NCBI RefSeq assembly: GCF_012985465.1
Contig: NZ_JAAQWN010000003.1
Location: forward strand, 248,001-312,000
Source of the DNA: Pseudomonas sp. WS 5079
GTDB lineage: Bacteria; Pseudomonadota; Gammaproteobacteria; Pseudomonadales; Pseudomonadaceae
Direction: 5' to 3'
Length of the DNA stretch: 64,000 nt
In this document: positions 52,127 to 64,000 of the stretch, in pieces
How the letters are laid out: every line of letters begins with the position of its first letter
Numbering within the stretch: position 1 is the first letter of the stretch
The notes under the pieces: model-generated
The model's input: the letters and a program-made list of their open reading frames with translations, nothing else
The model's database searches: none
Told to the model about the DNA's origin: nothing
Program-made: the position numbers and the translations under genes

Positions 52127-53515
52127 ATGAAAAGGATTATTTCGTCCTTCGGTGTGGCGCTATGGATAGCGTTCACGGCACCGATGACTGAGGCTGTGCC
52201 CAATCGGATCGACCTGATTCACCTGCCACCACCCGGTGCTTCGCCCCAGGGTAGCGGGCGTGGCCCGTTTAGCGGCGACAAGCTTTCCCTCAACTTCCAG
52301 GACATCGAGGTCCGCGCAGTACTGCAGCAAATTGCTGACGTGGCCGGGCTTAACCTGGTGGCCGGTGATGATGTGCACGGCTCGATTACCCTGCGCCTCA
52401 AGGACGTGCCGTGGGATCAGGCCCTGGACCTGGTGCTGCAAGCCAAGGGCCTCGACAAGCGTGTGACGGCCAATGTGCTGCTGGTGGCGCCGGCCGAAGA
52501 ACTGGCCGCCCGCGAGCTGCTGGCCCTGGAATCGCGCAAATTGATGACCGAGCTGGCGCCCCTGCGCCGGGAGCTGCTGCAAGTCAATTACGCCAAGGCG
52601 TCTGAGCTGGCCAAGCTGTTCCAGTCGGTAAGCGGGCCTGAGGGGGTGGCCGATGAGCGTGGCTCGGTGACGGTAGACGATCGCACCAACAACATCATTG
52701 CCTACCAGACGGGAGAGCGTCTGGAGGAGCTGCGGCGCATCGTCAATCAATTGGATATCCCGGTGCGCCAGGTGATGATCGAGGCGCGGATAGTCGAAGC
52801 CAATGTCGATTATGACAAAAGTGTGGGGGTGCGCTGGGGCGGGTTGCTGCGCAATAAAGGTAACTGGAGTGGTGGCGGGGTGGATAAAAGCCCGACAGGG
52901 GATGGCGAGTCTCCCGATAGCTCGCCCTTCGTGGACTTGGGCGTCGTCAATGCAAGCTCCGGCCTTGGCATCGCGTTTATCACCGATAACGTGCTGCTGG
53001 ACCTGGAGCTCACCGCCATGGAGAAGGGCGGCAATGGCGAGGTGATTTCCCAGCCCAAGGTGGTCACGTCCAACAAGGAAACCGCACGGATTCTCAAGGG
53101 TACCGAGATTCCTTACCAGGAAGCTACGTCCGAGGGGGCGACCTCGGTCTCGTTCAAGGAAGCCTCGCTTTCTTTGGAGGTGACGCCGCAAATCACTCCG
53201 GACGACCAGGTAATCATGGAGGTTCGGGTGACCAAGGATGAACCGGACTACCTGAACAAACTCAACGATGTGCCGCCGATCAAGAAGAACGAGGTCAACG
53301 CCAAGGTGCTGGTCAGGGACGGCGAGACCATCGTCCTTGGCGGGGTTTTCTCCAAAAACCAGAGCAAGGTGGTAGATAAAGTGCCATTTTTGGGCGATGT
53401 GCCGTATCTTGGCCGCCTTTTCCGGCGTGATGTCGTTGCCCAAAGAAAATCCGAGCTGCTGGTATTCCTGACTCCGCGTATTATGAATAACCAGGCGATT
53501 GCTGTGAGTCGTTGA
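52127..53515 (+). CDS. pilQ: PilQ, short secretin without AMIN region
   Basis: 462 residues against ~700 for PilQ of P. aeruginosa. Signal peptide ends near MTEA at ~24; a short linker is followed directly by the N0 domain ([22 protein letters not shown]), the N1 domain ([15 protein letters not shown]), and the secretin beta-barrel domain with [30 protein letters not shown] and [17 protein letters not shown]. The N-terminal AMIN domains that bind peptidoglycan are absent. Barrel residues look complete, so pore formation should be possible. Confidence 0.92.
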   Translation: MKRIISSFGVALWIAFTAPMTEAVPNRIDLIHLPPPGASPQGSGRGPFSGDKLSLNFQDIEVRAVLQQIADVAGLNLVAGDDVHGSITLRLKDVPWDQALDLVLQAKGLDKRVTANVLLVAPAEELAARELLALESRKLMTELAPLRRELLQVNYAKASELAKLFQSVSGPEGVADERGSVTVDDRTNNIIAYQTGERLEELRRIVNQLDIPVRQVMIEARIVEANVDYDKSVGVRWGGLLRNKGNWSGGGVDKSPTGDGESPDSSPFVDLGVVNASSGLGIAFITDNVLLDLELTAMEKGGNGEVISQPKVVTSNKETARILKGTEIPYQEATSEGATSVSFKEASLSLEVTPQITPDDQVIMEVRVTKDEPDYLNKLNDVPPIKKNEVNAKVLVRDGETIVLGGVFSKNQSKVVDKVPFLGDVPYLGRLFRRDVVAQRKSELLVFLTPRIMNNQAIAVSR

Positions 53516-53519
53516 TTCT

Positions 53520-54038
53520 GTGCGAAATTTGATTCTTGTAGGGCCGATGGGGGCTGGAAAAAGCACCATCGGCCGTTTGCTGGCCAAAGAGCTGCGCCTG
53601 CCATTCAAAGACTCCGATAAGGAAATTGAATTGCGCACGGGCGCCAATATCCCGTGGATCTTCGATAAGGAAGGCGAACTGGGCTTTCGTGACCGCGAAC
53701 AGGCGATGATTGCCGAGTTGTGCGGCTGCGATGGCGTGGTATTGGCCACCGGCGGCGGTGCAGTGATGCGCGAGGAAAACCGACGGGCGCTGCGGGATGG
53801 CGGTCGGGTGGTCTATTTGCATGCGTCGGTCGAGCAGCAGGTAGGGCGCACCGCACGTGATCGCAACCGGCCATTGTTGCGTACCGCCAACCCCGAGAAA
53901 ACCCTGCGGGACTTGCTGACCCTGCGCGATCCGCTTTATCGGGAAATCGCCGATCTGGTGGTGGAAACCGATGAACGGCCACCGCGCATGGTCGTAATCG
54001 ACATTCTCGAGCGCTTGCAGCAGTTGCCACCCCGTTAA
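53520..54038 (+). CDS. aroK: AroK, shikimate kinase
   Basis: 172-residue kinase forming shikimate 3-phosphate. Walker [10 protein letters not shown], shikimate-binding DSDKEIE and GFRDRE, and ATGGGAV are intact. Start is GTG 53520, four bases after the pilQ stop, a conserved pil-aro linkage. Confidence 0.96.
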   Translation: MRNLILVGPMGAGKSTIGRLLAKELRLPFKDSDKEIELRTGANIPWIFDKEGELGFRDREQAMIAELCGCDGVVLATGGGAVMREENRRALRDGGRVVYLHASVEQQVGRTARDRNRPLLRTANPEKTLRDLLTLRDPLYREIADLVVETDERPPRMVVIDILERLQQLPPR

Positions 54039-54185
54039 AGCCAGGGCCGAAATGCGCTATCCTCGGCAGCGCGTTGCAACCGTCCGAGGTGTGGCGTAGA
54101 GCCATCAGGCAGCGTCCGATCTCGACGGTGCCGACAACGTTAATACAGGGCAGGACGCCTGCTTCCATCTTCAGCGCGGGGACAC

Positions 54186-55286
54186 ATGCAGACACTTAAG
54201 GTCGATCTTGGCGAGCGTAGCTACCCGATCCATATTGGCGAAGGCTTGTTGGACCAGCCCGAGTTGCTCGCGCCGCATATTGCCGGGCGACAAGTGGCAA
54301 TCATCTCCAACGAGACCGTCGCGCCGCTCTACCTTGAGCGTCTGAGTCGCAGCCTTGCGGCGTATTCGGTGATCTCGGTGATTCTTCCCGACGGCGAAGC
54401 CTTCAAGAACTGGGAAACCCTGCAATTGATCTTTGACGGGCTGCTCACCGCGCGCCATGACCGGCGTACCACGGTGGTGGCCCTTGGCGGCGGCGTGATC
54501 GGCGACATGGCCGGTTTTGCCGCGGCCTGTTACCAGCGTGGCGTGGACTTTATCCAGGTGCCGACCACCCTGCTGTCCCAGGTCGATTCGTCGGTGGGCG
54601 GCAAGACCGGGATCAACCATCCCCTGGGCAAGAACATGGTCGGCGCGTTCTACCAGCCCAATGCCGTGCTGATCGACACCGCCACCCTCAATACCCTGCC
54701 GCCCCGCGAGCTGTCGGCGGGCCTGGCGGAAGTCATCAAGTACGGGTTGATCTGCGATGAGCCGTTCCTGACCTGGCTTGAAGAGCACGTCGATGCCTTG
54801 CGCAACCTGGACCAGGTGGCGCTGACCGAGGCTATCTCCCGCTCCTGTGCGGCCAAGGCGCTGGTAGTCAATGCCGACGAGCGTGAGTCTGGCGTGCGCG
54901 CCACCCTGAACCTGGGCCACACCTTCGGCCATGCGATTGAAACCCACATGGGCTATGGTGTCTGGCTGCATGGTGAGGCCGTGGCGGCTGGCACAGTGAT
55001 GGCGTTGGAGATGTCGCAACGCCTGGGCTGGATCAGTGTCCAAGAGCGTGATCGTGGTATCCGCCTGTTCCAGCGCGCCGGGTTGCCGGTCATTCCTCCC
55101 GAGGAGATGACTGAAGCCGATTTCCTTGAACATATGGCGATAGACAAGAAAGTGATCGATGGTCGTTTGCGTCTGGTGCTGTTGCGCCGAATGGGCGAAG
55201 CGGTAGTGACCGACGATTATCCGAAAGAGATTCTACAGGCCACGCTGGGAGCGGATTACCGCGCCCTGGCCCAGCTGAAAGGTTAA
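54186..55286 (+). CDS. aroB: AroB, 3-dehydroquinate synthase
   Basis: 366-residue NAD- and zinc-dependent enzyme that cyclises DAHP to dehydroquinate. NAD/substrate motifs [32 protein letters not shown] and zinc ligands in [16 protein letters not shown] and HGEAV are present. Length is typical. Separated from aroK by 147 bases and followed by the damX-like gene after ten bases. Confidence 0.97.
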   Translation: MQTLKVDLGERSYPIHIGEGLLDQPELLAPHIAGRQVAIISNETVAPLYLERLSRSLAAYSVISVILPDGEAFKNWETLQLIFDGLLTARHDRRTTVVALGGGVIGDMAGFAAACYQRGVDFIQVPTTLLSQVDSSVGGKTGINHPLGKNMVGAFYQPNAVLIDTATLNTLPPRELSAGLAEVIKYGLICDEPFLTWLEEHVDALRNLDQVALTEAISRSCAAKALVVNADERESGVRATLNLGHTFGHAIETHMGYGVWLHGEAVAAGTVMALEMSQRLGWISVQERDRGIRLFQRAGLPVIPPEEMTEADFLEHMAIDKKVIDGRLRLVLLRRMGEAVVTDDYPKEILQATLGADYRALAQLKG

Positions 55287-55296
55287 CCAGATCCCG

Positions 55297-56871
55297 ATGA
55301 CTAGTTTGCATGCCGACGAGGCTTTCCTCGGCCATTACCAGTTGAGCCATGACCCTTTTGCGCCACGGGTCCCCGGTTTCAAGTTTTTCCCTGCACAGCG
55401 CAAGCCGGTGCTGGGGCAGTTGCACCACCTGGCTCGCTACAGCCAGTTGCTGTTGGTGGTCACTGGCCCCTTGGGCAGCGGCAAGACCCTGCTGCGCCAG
55501 GCCCTGGTGGCCAGCACCAACAAGCAATCGGTGCAAAGCGTGGTGGTTTCCGCCCGTGGCGCCGGCGACGCGGCAGGCGTGTTGCGCCAGGTTGCCCAGG
55601 CGCTGGACGTGGCCAATGCCGAGCCGACTGCAATTCTCAAGCAAGTAGTGCAACTGGGCCTGACCGGCCAGGAAGTCTACCTGCTGGTGGACGATGCCGA
55701 GCAGCTCGACGAGTCCGCCCTGGAAGCGTTGCTCGCCCTGGCGGCGGGTACGCCGGAAGGGCGCCCCCATGTCTTCCTGTTCGGTGAGGCGTCGCTGATT
55801 GCCGACCTGGAGCAGCTCAGTGGCGAGCAAGAGCTGTTTCACGTCATCGAATTGCAGCCCTACGAAGAAGAAGAAACCCGCGAGTACCTGGCCCAGCGCC
55901 TTGAAGGTGCCGGCCAGGGCATCGAACTTTTCTCTGCCCAGCAGATCTCTGATATTCACGAAAGCTCCGACGGCTGGCCTGGCACCATCAACCAGGTGGC
56001 CCGGGATGCGATGATCGAAGCAATGATTGCCAGCCGCTCTGCGGTTAAGCGTCCAAAGATGGGGTTCACCATGCCGAAGAAACACGTACTGGCGATTTCT
56101 GCTGTTGTCGTGGTTGCCGTTGCCGCCGCCTGGCTGATTCCCGGCCGTAGCAAGGCCCCGACTGCTCCAGGTGCACCGACCGAGCAGGCGCAGCTGCCAC
56201 TGGGCAAGCCCACTACCAATGGCGCACCAGCCGTTGAGTTTGCCGGCTCTGGCCAGCCTACCAACCTGCCGATGGTCGGCCAGCCGGTCATGCGTGGCCC
56301 GTTGGCAGAAGAGGCCGGTGCCATTTCCGAAGGCGACGACGGCGTGCCGGTAGAAGGCTCCAGCGCCACGCCACCGACCGTCACCACCGTGGCTCCGCCG
56401 CCTGGTGCAACAGCCAGCCCGGCCCCGGTGCCTGCGGCCAAGCCGACGCCTGCGCCGACCCAGGTTGCCACCGCCAAGCCAACCCCGGCACCCGTGGTCA
56501 AGCCGACGCCAGCCCCGGCGGCCAAGCCTGCACCCGTCGCCAAGCCTGCTGAAAAACCGGTGACCGTGGCCAAGGCCGCTGCCGGCAGCGGCTGGTACGG
56601 CAGCCAACCGGCGAAGAACTACGTGGTGCAGATCCTCGGCACCAGCTCCGAAGCCAACGCCCAGGCGTTCGTCAAAGAGCAGGGCGGCGAGTACCGTTAT
56701 TTCAAGAAAGTGCTCAACGGCAAGCCTCTCTACGTGATCACCTACGGCAGTTTCCCGAGCCGCGCGGCAGCCGATTCCGCGATCAAGGCCTTGCCAGCGA
56801 AGGTTCAGGCTGGTAAACCTTGGCCTCGCACTGTTGCCAGCGTTCAACAAGAACTCGCAACAACTCGCTGA
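55297..56871 (+). CDS. damX: DamX-like protein: AAA ATPase, membrane helix and SPOR domain
   Basis: 524 residues. An N-terminal ExeA/GspA-type AAA domain has Walker A GPLGSGKT (about 57-64) and Walker B VYLLVDDAEQ. A transmembrane helix at ~263-281 leads to a Pro/Ala/Lys-rich linker with KPTPAP repeats and a C-terminal SPOR domain (about 437-515, NYVVQILGTSSEANAQAFV). The position after aroB is that of damX. Enteric DamX has the helix and SPOR domain, while the ATPase part here is well conserved. Likely a septal-ring component; the ATPase role is unknown. Confidence 0.88.
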   Translation: MTSLHADEAFLGHYQLSHDPFAPRVPGFKFFPAQRKPVLGQLHHLARYSQLLLVVTGPLGSGKTLLRQALVASTNKQSVQSVVVSARGAGDAAGVLRQVAQALDVANAEPTAILKQVVQLGLTGQEVYLLVDDAEQLDESALEALLALAAGTPEGRPHVFLFGEASLIADLEQLSGEQELFHVIELQPYEEEETREYLAQRLEGAGQGIELFSAQQISDIHESSDGWPGTINQVARDAMIEAMIASRSAVKRPKMGFTMPKKHVLAISAVVVVAVAAAWLIPGRSKAPTAPGAPTEQAQLPLGKPTTNGAPAVEFAGSGQPTNLPMVGQPVMRGPLAEEAGAISEGDDGVPVEGSSATPPTVTTVAPPPGATASPAPVPAAKPTPAPTQVATAKPTPAPVVKPTPAPAAKPAPVAKPAEKPVTVAKAAAGSGWYGSQPAKNYVVQILGTSSEANAQAFVKEQGGEYRYFKKVLNGKPLYVITYGSFPSRAAADSAIKALPAKVQAGKPWPRTVASVQQELATTR

Positions 56872-56910
56872 AGTCCGGCGACCTTACCCAGGTCGCCCTC
56901 CCAGCACCTC

Positions 56911-56955
56911 AAAAAAAACAACAAAGCGTGCAGCCCTGAAGGCCGCGCGCTTTGT
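56911..56955. terminator. Large hairpin after damX, T-run on the minus-strand side
   Basis: 56921-56935 pairs with 56941-56955 over 15 positions with one mismatch and one G-T, around loop CTGAA. Eight As precede it (56911-56918), so the U-run would follow it only in minus-strand transcripts; the plus strand ends CTTTGTGG. Confidence 0.65.
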
Positions 56956-57080
56956 GGTGTCTGCCTCACAGTAGCTTTTGAGTAGTAGCAGTCAGAATTA
57001 AAAAAGTTTTGACTAGCACAGCATATCGCTTTAAACCTTTCATAAATGCGACATAGATTTGCGACAGTTCGTCGCCAAAT

Positions 57081-57109
57081 TTGTGGGCGTCTGTGTCGGT
57101 GTGTACAAT
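57081..57109 (+). promoter_or_regulatory. Candidate sigma-70 promoter of gltBD
   Basis: TTGTGG (57081-57086), 17-base spacer, TACAAT (57104-57109); about 110 bases upstream of the gltB ATG. Confidence 0.65.
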
Positions 57110-57220
57110 GACCTCCCTTTTGCCCCCGCTAAGCCGGCGTACGTTCGGCGTGGAAGGTAACCGGTTGAATTGAAAAGAAATTTGCCTCGAAGTAAGAGGC
57201 AGCCTGGTGAGAAAGTGTCT

Positions 57221-60200
57221 ATGAAAGCAGGTCTGTACCAACCCGATGAATTCAAGGATAACTGTGGTTTCGGCCTGATAGCCCATATGCAGGGCGAACC
57301 CAGTCATACCCTTCTGCAAACGGCCATCGAGGCCCTGACCTGCATGACCCACCGCGGTGGGATCAACGCCGACGGCAAGACCGGTGACGGTTGTGGCTTG
57401 CTGATTCAAAAGCCCGACCTGTTCCTGCGCGCTGTCGCCAAGGAAACCTTCGGCGCCGATTTGCCCAAGCAATACGCGGTGGGCATGGTGTTCTTCAATC
57501 AGGACCCGGTCAAAGCCCAGGCCGCTCGCGAGAACATGAACCGCGAGATCCTCGCCGCCGGCCTGCAACTCGTCGGCTGGCGCAAAGTGCCGATCGACAC
57601 CAGCGTGCTCGGCCGCCTGGCCCATGAGCGCCTGCCGCAGATCGAACAAGTGTTTATCGCAGGCGACGGCCTGAGCGACCAGGACATGGCGATCAAGCTG
57701 TTCACCTCGCGTCGCCGCTCGTCCGTGGCCAACGCCCTGGACACCGACCACTACATCTGCAGCTTTTCCCACAAGACCATCATTTATAAAGGCCTGATGA
57801 TGCCGGCGGATTTGACCGCCTTCTATCCAGACCTGAGCGATGAGCGCCTGCAAACCGCGATCTGCGTGTTCCACCAGCGCTTCTCCACCAACACCCTGCC
57901 GAAATGGCCGCTGGCCCAGCCATTCCGCTTCCTCGCCCACAACGGCGAGATCAACACCATCACCGGCAACCGCAACTGGGCCGTGGCCCGTCGCACCAAG
58001 TTCGCCAACGACCTGATGGACCTCGAAGAGCTCGGCCCGCTGGTCAACCGCGTGGGTTCCGACTCCTCGAGCATGGACAACATGCTCGAACTGATGGTCA
58101 CCGGCGGCATCGACCTGTTCCGTGGCGTGCGCATGATCATTCCGCCAGCGTGGCAGAACGTCGAGACCATGGACCCCGATCTGCGGGCGTTCTATGAGTA
58201 CAACTCGATGCACATGGAACCGTGGGACGGCCCGGCCGGCGTAGTCATGACCGATGGTCGCTACGCGGTGTGCCTGCTCGACCGTAACGGCCTGCGCCCG
58301 GCGCGTTGGGTGACCACCACCAACGGCTTCATCACCCTGGCGTCTGAAGTCGGCGTGTGGAACTACCAGCCGCAGGACGTGATTGCCAAAGGCCGCGTCG
58401 GCCCTGGCCAGATCCTTGCCGTGGACACCGAAACCGGGCAGATCCTCGACACCGATGCCATCGACAACCGCTTGAAGTCGCGTCACCCGTACAAGCAATG
58501 GCTGCGCAAGAACGCCCTGCGCATCCAGGCGACCATGGAAGACAACGACCACGGTTCGGCTTTCTATGACGTCGACCAGCTCAAGCAGTACATGAAGATG
58601 TACCAGGTCACGTTCGAGGAGCGCGACCAGGTGCTGCGCCCACTCGGCGAGCAAGGCTACGAGGCCGTCGGCTCCATGGGCGATGACACGCCGATGGCCG
58701 TGCTGTCCCAGCGCGTGCGCACGCCGTACGACTATTTCCGCCAGCAGTTCGCCCAGGTGACCAACCCACCGATCGACCCGCTGCGTGAAGCCATCGTCAT
58801 GTCCCTGGAAGTGTGCCTCGGTGCCGAGCGCAACATCTTCCAGGAATCGCCAGAGCACGCTTCGCGCGTGATCCTCAGCTCGCCGGTGATTTCGCCGGCC
58901 AAGTGGCGCTCGTTGATGACCCTGGAGCGTCCAGGCTTCGAGCGGCAGATCATCGACCTGAACTACGACGAGAGCCTCGGCCTGGAAGCTGCTGTGCGCA
59001 ACGTCGCCGATCAGGCTGAAGAAGCCGTGCGTGCCGGTCGTACCCAGATCGTGCTGACCGACCGCCATATCGCCCCGGGCAAGCTGCCGATCCACGCTTC
59101 GCTGGCCACCGGCGCGGTCCACCACCGCCTGACCGAAAAAGGCCTGCGCTGCGACTCCAACATCCTCGTCGAAACCGCCACCGCCCGCGACCCGCACCAC
59201 TTTGCGGTGCTGATCGGCTTTGGCGCCTCGGCGGTGTATCCGTTCCTGGCCTACGAAGTGCTGGGCGACCTGATCCGCACCGGCGAAGTGCTGGGCGACC
59301 TGTACGAAGTGTTCAAGAACTACCGCAAAGGCATCACCAAGGGCCTGTTGAAGATCCTGTCGAAGATGGGCATCTCCACCGTCACCTCGTACCGTGGTGC
59401 GCAGTTGTTCGAGGCTATCGGCCTGTCGGAAGAAGTCTGCGAGCTGAGCTTCCGTGGTGTGCCAAGCCGCATCAAGGGCGCGCGTTTCGTCGATATCGAA
59501 GCCGAACAGAAAGCCCTGGCTTTGGAGGCCTGGAGCGCGCGCAAGCCGATCCAGCAAGGTGGCCTGCTCAAGTTCGTGCACGGTGGCGAATACCACGCCT
59601 ACAACCCGGATGTGGTCAGCACCCTGCAAGCCGCTGTGCAGCAGGGCGACTACGCCAAGTTCAAGGAATACACCGCGCTGGTGGATAACCGCCCGGTGTC
59701 GATGATCCGCGACCTGTTCCAGGTGAAAACCCTGGACACGCCGTTGGCTATCAGCGAAATCGAACCGCTGGAGTCGATCCTCAAACGCTTCGACTCCGCC
59801 GGTATCTCCCTGGGCGCCTTGTCGCCCGAGGCCCACGAAGCTCTGGCCGAAGCCATGAACCGCCTGGGTGCGCGTTCCAACTCCGGCGAAGGCGGCGAAG
59901 ATCCGGCGCGCTACGGCACCATCAAAAGCTCGAAAATCAAGCAGGTGGCCACTGGCCGTTTCGGCGTAACCCCGGAATACCTGGTCAACGCCGAAGTACT
60001 GCAGATCAAAGTCGCCCAGGGCGCCAAGCCCGGTGAAGGCGGCCAGTTGCCAGGCGGCAAGGTCAACGGACTGATCGCCAAGCTGCGTTATGCCGTGCCG
60101 GGCGTGACCCTGATCTCGCCACCGCCGCACCACGACATCTACTCGATTGAAGACTTGTCGCAGCTGATTTTCGACCTCAAGCAAGTCAACCCGCAGGCCC

Positions 60201-61666
60201 TGGTCTCGGTGAAACTGGTCGCGGAAGCCGGCGTCGGCACCATCGCCGCTGGCGTGGCCAAGGCCTATGCCGACCTGATCACCATCTCCGGCTACGACGG
60301 CGGCACCGGCGCTTCGCCGCTGACCTCGATCAAGTACGCCGGCGCACCGTGGGAGCTGGGCCTGGCCGAGACCCACCAGACCCTGCGCGGCAACGACTTG
60401 CGCGGCAAGGTCCGGGTGCAGACCGACGGCGGCCTGAAAACCGGCCTCGACGTGATCAAGGCCGCGATCCTCGGCGCCGAAAGCTTCGGCTTCGGCACCG
60501 CGCCGATGATTGCCCTGGGCTGCAAATACCTGCGCATCTGCCACCTGAACAACTGCGCCACCGGCGTGGCCACGCAGAACGAGAAGCTGCGCAAGGATCA
60601 CTACATCGGCACCGTCGACATGGTGGTGAACTTCTTCACCTACGTCGCCGAAGAAACCCGTGAATGGCTGACCAAGCTGGGCGTGCGCTCCCTGCAAGAG
60701 CTGATCGGGCGTACCGATTTGCTGGACATCCTCCAGGGCCAGACCGCCAAGCAGCACCATCTGGACCTGACGCCGCTGTTGGGCAGCGATCACATCCCGG
60801 CAGACAAGCCACAATTCTGCCAGGTCGACCGCAACCCACCGTTCGACAAGGGCCTGTTGGCCGAGAAAATGGTCGACATGGCCGGCTCCTCGATCAACGA
60901 CGCCAGCGGTGGCGAATTCACCCTGGATATCTGCAACTGCGACCGCTCCATCGGCGCGCGGATCTCCGGCGAAATCGCGCGCAAGCACGGCAACCAGGGC
61001 ATGGCCAAGGCGCCGATCACCTTCCGCTTCAAGGGCACCGCGGGCCAGAGCTTTGGCGTGTGGAACGCCGGCGGCCTGCACATGTACCTTGAAGGCGACG
61101 CCAACGACTACGTGGGCAAGGGCATGACCGGCGGCAAGCTGGTGATCGTCCCGCCCGTGGGTAGCATCTACAAGACCCAGGACAGTGCCATCATCGGCAA
61201 CACCTGCTTGTACGGCGCCACCGGTGGCAAGCTGTTCGCCGCAGGGACCGCCGGTGAGCGTTTCGCCGTGCGTAACTCCGGTGCCCACACCGTGGTCGAA
61301 GGCACTGGCGATCACTGCTGCGAGTACATGACCGGTGGTTTTGTCTGCGTGTTGGGCAAGACCGGTTACAACTTTGGTTCGGGCATGACTGGCGGTTTCG
61401 CCTACGTGCTGGACCAGGACAACACCTTCGTCGACAAGGTCAACCACGAGTTGGTCGAGATCCAGCGGATCAGCGGCGAAGCCATGGAGTCCTACCGGAA
61501 CCACTTGCAGCACGTGCTGGACGAGTACGTCGAGGAAACCGGCAGCGAATGGGGCCGTAACCTCGCCGAGAATCTCGATGATTACCTGCGTCGTTTCTGG
61601 CTGGTCAAGCCCAAGGCTGCCAACTTGAAATCGTTGCTTTCCAGCATCCGTGCCAACCCGCAGTGA
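57221..61666 (+). CDS. gltB: GltB, glutamate synthase large subunit
   Basis: 1481-residue NADPH-dependent glutamate synthase alpha subunit, making two glutamates from glutamine and 2-oxoglutarate. The N-terminal glutamine amidotransferase nucleophile is Cys15 in DNCGFG, exposed by removal of a short propeptide. A central domain follows, then the FMN-binding synthase barrel (about 840-1220; [35 protein letters not shown] with the 3Fe-4S cysteines) and the C-terminal beta-helix with GxxG repeats ([21 protein letters not shown]). ATG 57221 is chosen because the Cys then lies near the N-terminus as required. Confidence 0.97.
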   Translation: MKAGLYQPDEFKDNCGFGLIAHMQGEPSHTLLQTAIEALTCMTHRGGINADGKTGDGCGLLIQKPDLFLRAVAKETFGADLPKQYAVGMVFFNQDPVKAQAARENMNREILAAGLQLVGWRKVPIDTSVLGRLAHERLPQIEQVFIAGDGLSDQDMAIKLFTSRRRSSVANALDTDHYICSFSHKTIIYKGLMMPADLTAFYPDLSDERLQTAICVFHQRFSTNTLPKWPLAQPFRFLAHNGEINTITGNRNWAVARRTKFANDLMDLEELGPLVNRVGSDSSSMDNMLELMVTGGIDLFRGVRMIIPPAWQNVETMDPDLRAFYEYNSMHMEPWDGPAGVVMTDGRYAVCLLDRNGLRPARWVTTTNGFITLASEVGVWNYQPQDVIAKGRVGPGQILAVDTETGQILDTDAIDNRLKSRHPYKQWLRKNALRIQATMEDNDHGSAFYDVDQLKQYMKMYQVTFEERDQVLRPLGEQGYEAVGSMGDDTPMAVLSQRVRTPYDYFRQQFAQVTNPPIDPLREAIVMSLEVCLGAERNIFQESPEHASRVILSSPVISPAKWRSLMTLERPGFERQIIDLNYDESLGLEAAVRNVADQAEEAVRAGRTQIVLTDRHIAPGKLPIHASLATGAVHHRLTEKGLRCDSNILVETATARDPHHFAVLIGFGASAVYPFLAYEVLGDLIRTGEVLGDLYEVFKNYRKGITKGLLKILSKMGISTVTSYRGAQLFEAIGLSEEVCELSFRGVPSRIKGARFVDIEAEQKALALEAWSARKPIQQGGLLKFVHGGEYHAYNPDVVSTLQAAVQQGDYAKFKEYTALVDNRPVSMIRDLFQVKTLDTPLAISEIEPLESILKRFDSAGISLGALSPEAHEALAEAMNRLGARSNSGEGGEDPARYGTIKSSKIKQVATGRFGVTPEYLVNAEVLQIKVAQGAKPGEGGQLPGGKVNGLIAKLRYAVPGVTLISPPPHHDIYSIEDLSQLIFDLKQVNPQALVSVKLVAEAGVGTIAAGVAKAYADLITISGYDGGTGASPLTSIKYAGAPWELGLAETHQTLRGNDLRGKVRVQTDGGLKTGLDVIKAAILGAESFGFGTAPMIALGCKYLRICHLNNCATGVATQNEKLRKDHYIGTVDMVVNFFTYVAEETREWLTKLGVRSLQELIGRTDLLDILQGQTAKQHHLDLTPLLGSDHIPADKPQFCQVDRNPPFDKGLLAEKMVDMAGSSINDASGGEFTLDICNCDRSIGARISGEIARKHGNQGMAKAPITFRFKGTAGQSFGVWNAGGLHMYLEGDANDYVGKGMTGGKLVIVPPVGSIYKTQDSAIIGNTCLYGATGGKLFAAGTAGERFAVRNSGAHTVVEGTGDHCCEYMTGGFVCVLGKTGYNFGSGMTGGFAYVLDQDNTFVDKVNHELVEIQRISGEAMESYRNHLQHVLDEYVEETGSEWGRNLAENLDDYLRRFWLVKPKAANLKSLLSSIRANPQ

Positions 61667-61689
61667 TATGCGCCTGAAGAGTTTGATGA

Positions 61690-63117
<1,428 letters not shown>

Positions 63118-63119
63118 TC

Positions 63120-63143
63120 TGATCCCGAGTTGAAACGGGATCA
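63120..63143 (+). terminator. Weak terminator-like hairpin after gltD
   Basis: TGATCCCG (63120-63127) pairs with CGGGATCA (63136-63143) around an eight-base loop just after the stop; no T-run follows. Confidence 0.4.
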
Positions 63144-63146
63144 AAA

Positions 63147-63235
63147 TGTGGGAGCTGGCTTGCCTGCGATGCAGGCAACTCGGTCTGTCAGCCAGGCCCA
63201 GTTGATGCCATCGCAGGCAAGCCAGCTCCTACACA
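63147..63235. repeat. REPIN between gltD and hemE
   Basis: TGTGGGAGCTGGCTTGCCTG from 63147 and inverted CGCAGGCAAGCCAGCTCCTA ending at 63235; both arms are of the AGCTGGC variant. Confidence 0.9.
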
Positions 63236-63370
63236 AACCCCATTGCCTATTGAGGTTTGTGCTGCCAGCCATTGCGACAAATTGACCCGATAGACAAAAG
63301 GCTGACCTGTAACCGTGCCTTTTGCGTCCGGCTCTGAGAAAATGCCCGCACTTTTTTTGCGGATGCCGAC

Positions 63371-64000
63371 ATGACTGCCCTCAAGAACGACCGTTTCCTT
63401 CGTGCCCTGCTCAAGCAACCCGTAGACGTCACCCCCGTGTGGATGATGCGTCAAGCCGGTCGCTACCTGCCGGAATACCGCGCCAGCCGCGCCAACGCGG
63501 GCGATTTCATGAGCCTGTGCATGAACCCGGAGTTCGCCTGTGAAGTCACGATGCAGCCGCTGGACCGCTATCCACAGTTGGATGCGGCCATCCTCTTCTC
63601 CGATATCCTGACCATCCCCGATGCCATGGGCCAAGGCCTGTACTTTGAAACCGGCGAAGGTCCACGTTTCAAGAAAGTGATCAGCACCCTGGCCGATATC
63701 GAAGCCCTGCCGATCCCCGATCCGCACAAAGACCTCGGCTACGTGATGGACGCCGTCAGCACCATCCGCCGTGAGCTCAACGGCCGCGTACCGCTGATTG
63801 GCTTCTCCGGCAGCCCGTGGACCCTGGCCACCTACATGGTCGAAGGCGGCTCGTCGAAAGACTTTCGCAAGACCAAGGCCATGCTCTACGACAACCCACA
63901 AGCCATGCACTTGCTGCTGGACAAGTTGGCGCAGTCGGTCGTGTCCTACCTCAACGGCCAGATCATGGCCGGCGCGCAAGCGGTGCAGATCTTCGACACC
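63371..64000 (+). CDS. hemE: HemE, uroporphyrinogen decarboxylase (5' part)
   Basis: First 210 of about 354 residues; the gene runs off the window. It begins [38 protein letters not shown], containing the substrate-binding [14 protein letters not shown] signature, then the catalytic Asp region [13 protein letters not shown] and [17 protein letters not shown]. It decarboxylates uroporphyrinogen III to coproporphyrinogen III in heme synthesis. Placement after gltBD is typical of pseudomonads. Confidence 0.96.
   Translation, partial: MTALKNDRFLRALLKQPVDVTPVWMMRQAGRYLPEYRASRANAGDFMSLCMNPEFACEVTMQPLDRYPQLDAAILFSDILTIPDAMGQGLYFETGEGPRFKKVISTLADIEALPIPDPHKDLGYVMDAVSTIRRELNGRVPLIGFSGSPWTLATYMVEGGSSKDFRKTKAMLYDNPQAMHLLLDKLAQSVVSYLNGQIMAGAQAVQIFDT

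Larger units (their letters stand above)
56872..57220. other. damX-gltB intergenic region (349 bases)
   Basis: Holds a hairpin with an A-run on its left (56911-56955) and the gltB promoter (57081-57109). The stretch between, 56960-57080, is AT-rich and shows no credible coding potential; it may contain regulator sites for nitrogen control, which I cannot define. Confidence 0.7.

Noticed and set aside
56966..61513. A 1515-codon open frame on the minus strand opposite gltB
   Set aside because: It mirrors gltB, whose product has every expected catalytic motif; long antisense frames are common in GC-rich genes, and the translation (His/Gln/Val/Asp-rich) resembles no protein family.

Overview
The window is a contiguous piece of a Pseudomonas chromosome, most likely of the P. 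fluorescens group. The evidence is a complete pha gene order (phaC1-phaZ-phaC2-phaD facing phaI-phaF), a hut operon with two hutH copies and hutXWV transporter genes, ubiE-ubiJ-ubiB-hisI-hisE-tatABC synteny, and many TGTGGGAGCGGGCTTGCC-type REP/REPIN elements. Composition is GC-rich throughout. I see no tRNA, rRNA, CRISPR array, insertion sequence or prophage; this looks like core chromosome with local oddities.

Layout. 1-8937: distal part of the histidine-utilisation operon (hutX 3' end, hutW, hutV, hutH1, hutH2, hutT, hutI, hutG), which imports histidine and degrades it via urocanate and imidazolonepropionate to formylglutamate, then glutamate and formate. 9193-10598: proline iminopeptidase and D-aminoacyl-tRNA deacylase. 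10866-15165: opgGH for osmoregulated periplasmic glucans. 15395-19022: polar amino-acid ABC transporter with two tandem binding-protein genes. 19038-23049 (minus): two paralogous chemoreceptors with long helical sensor domains. 23154-29156 (minus): ubiE-ubiJ-ubiB-hisI-hisE-tatA-tatB-tatC-rsmE, mostly overlapping or nearly so. 29312-36468: polyhydroxyalkanoate granule proteins, regulator, two synthases and depolymerase. 36719-44284 (minus): DUF971 gene, hslVU, a SPOR-domain protein, argS, priA. 44487-46990: rpmE, a secreted nuclease-fold protein, malic enzyme. 47119-49563 (minus): PBP1A. 49781-56871: pilMNOPQ, aroK, aroB and an AAA/SPOR DamX-like protein. 57221-63117: gltBD glutamate synthase. 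63371-end: start of hemE.

Most interesting points. (1) HutH1 is an open, full-length histidase homologue lacking exactly the Ala-Ser-Gly tripeptide that forms the MIO cofactor; its catalytic Tyr is Leu, beside an intact HutH2. (2) The pil operon is miniaturised: PilM has lost about 137 internal residues in frame and PilQ lacks the N-terminal AMIN region. (3) A strong intrinsic terminator lies inside the signal-peptide codons of the nuclease gene behind rpmE. (4) A binding-protein gene is duplicated with its upstream block. (5) A near-consensus heat-shock promoter precedes hslVU and a sigma-54-type element precedes phaC1. (6) Nine REPINs, two sharing a palindromic loop.
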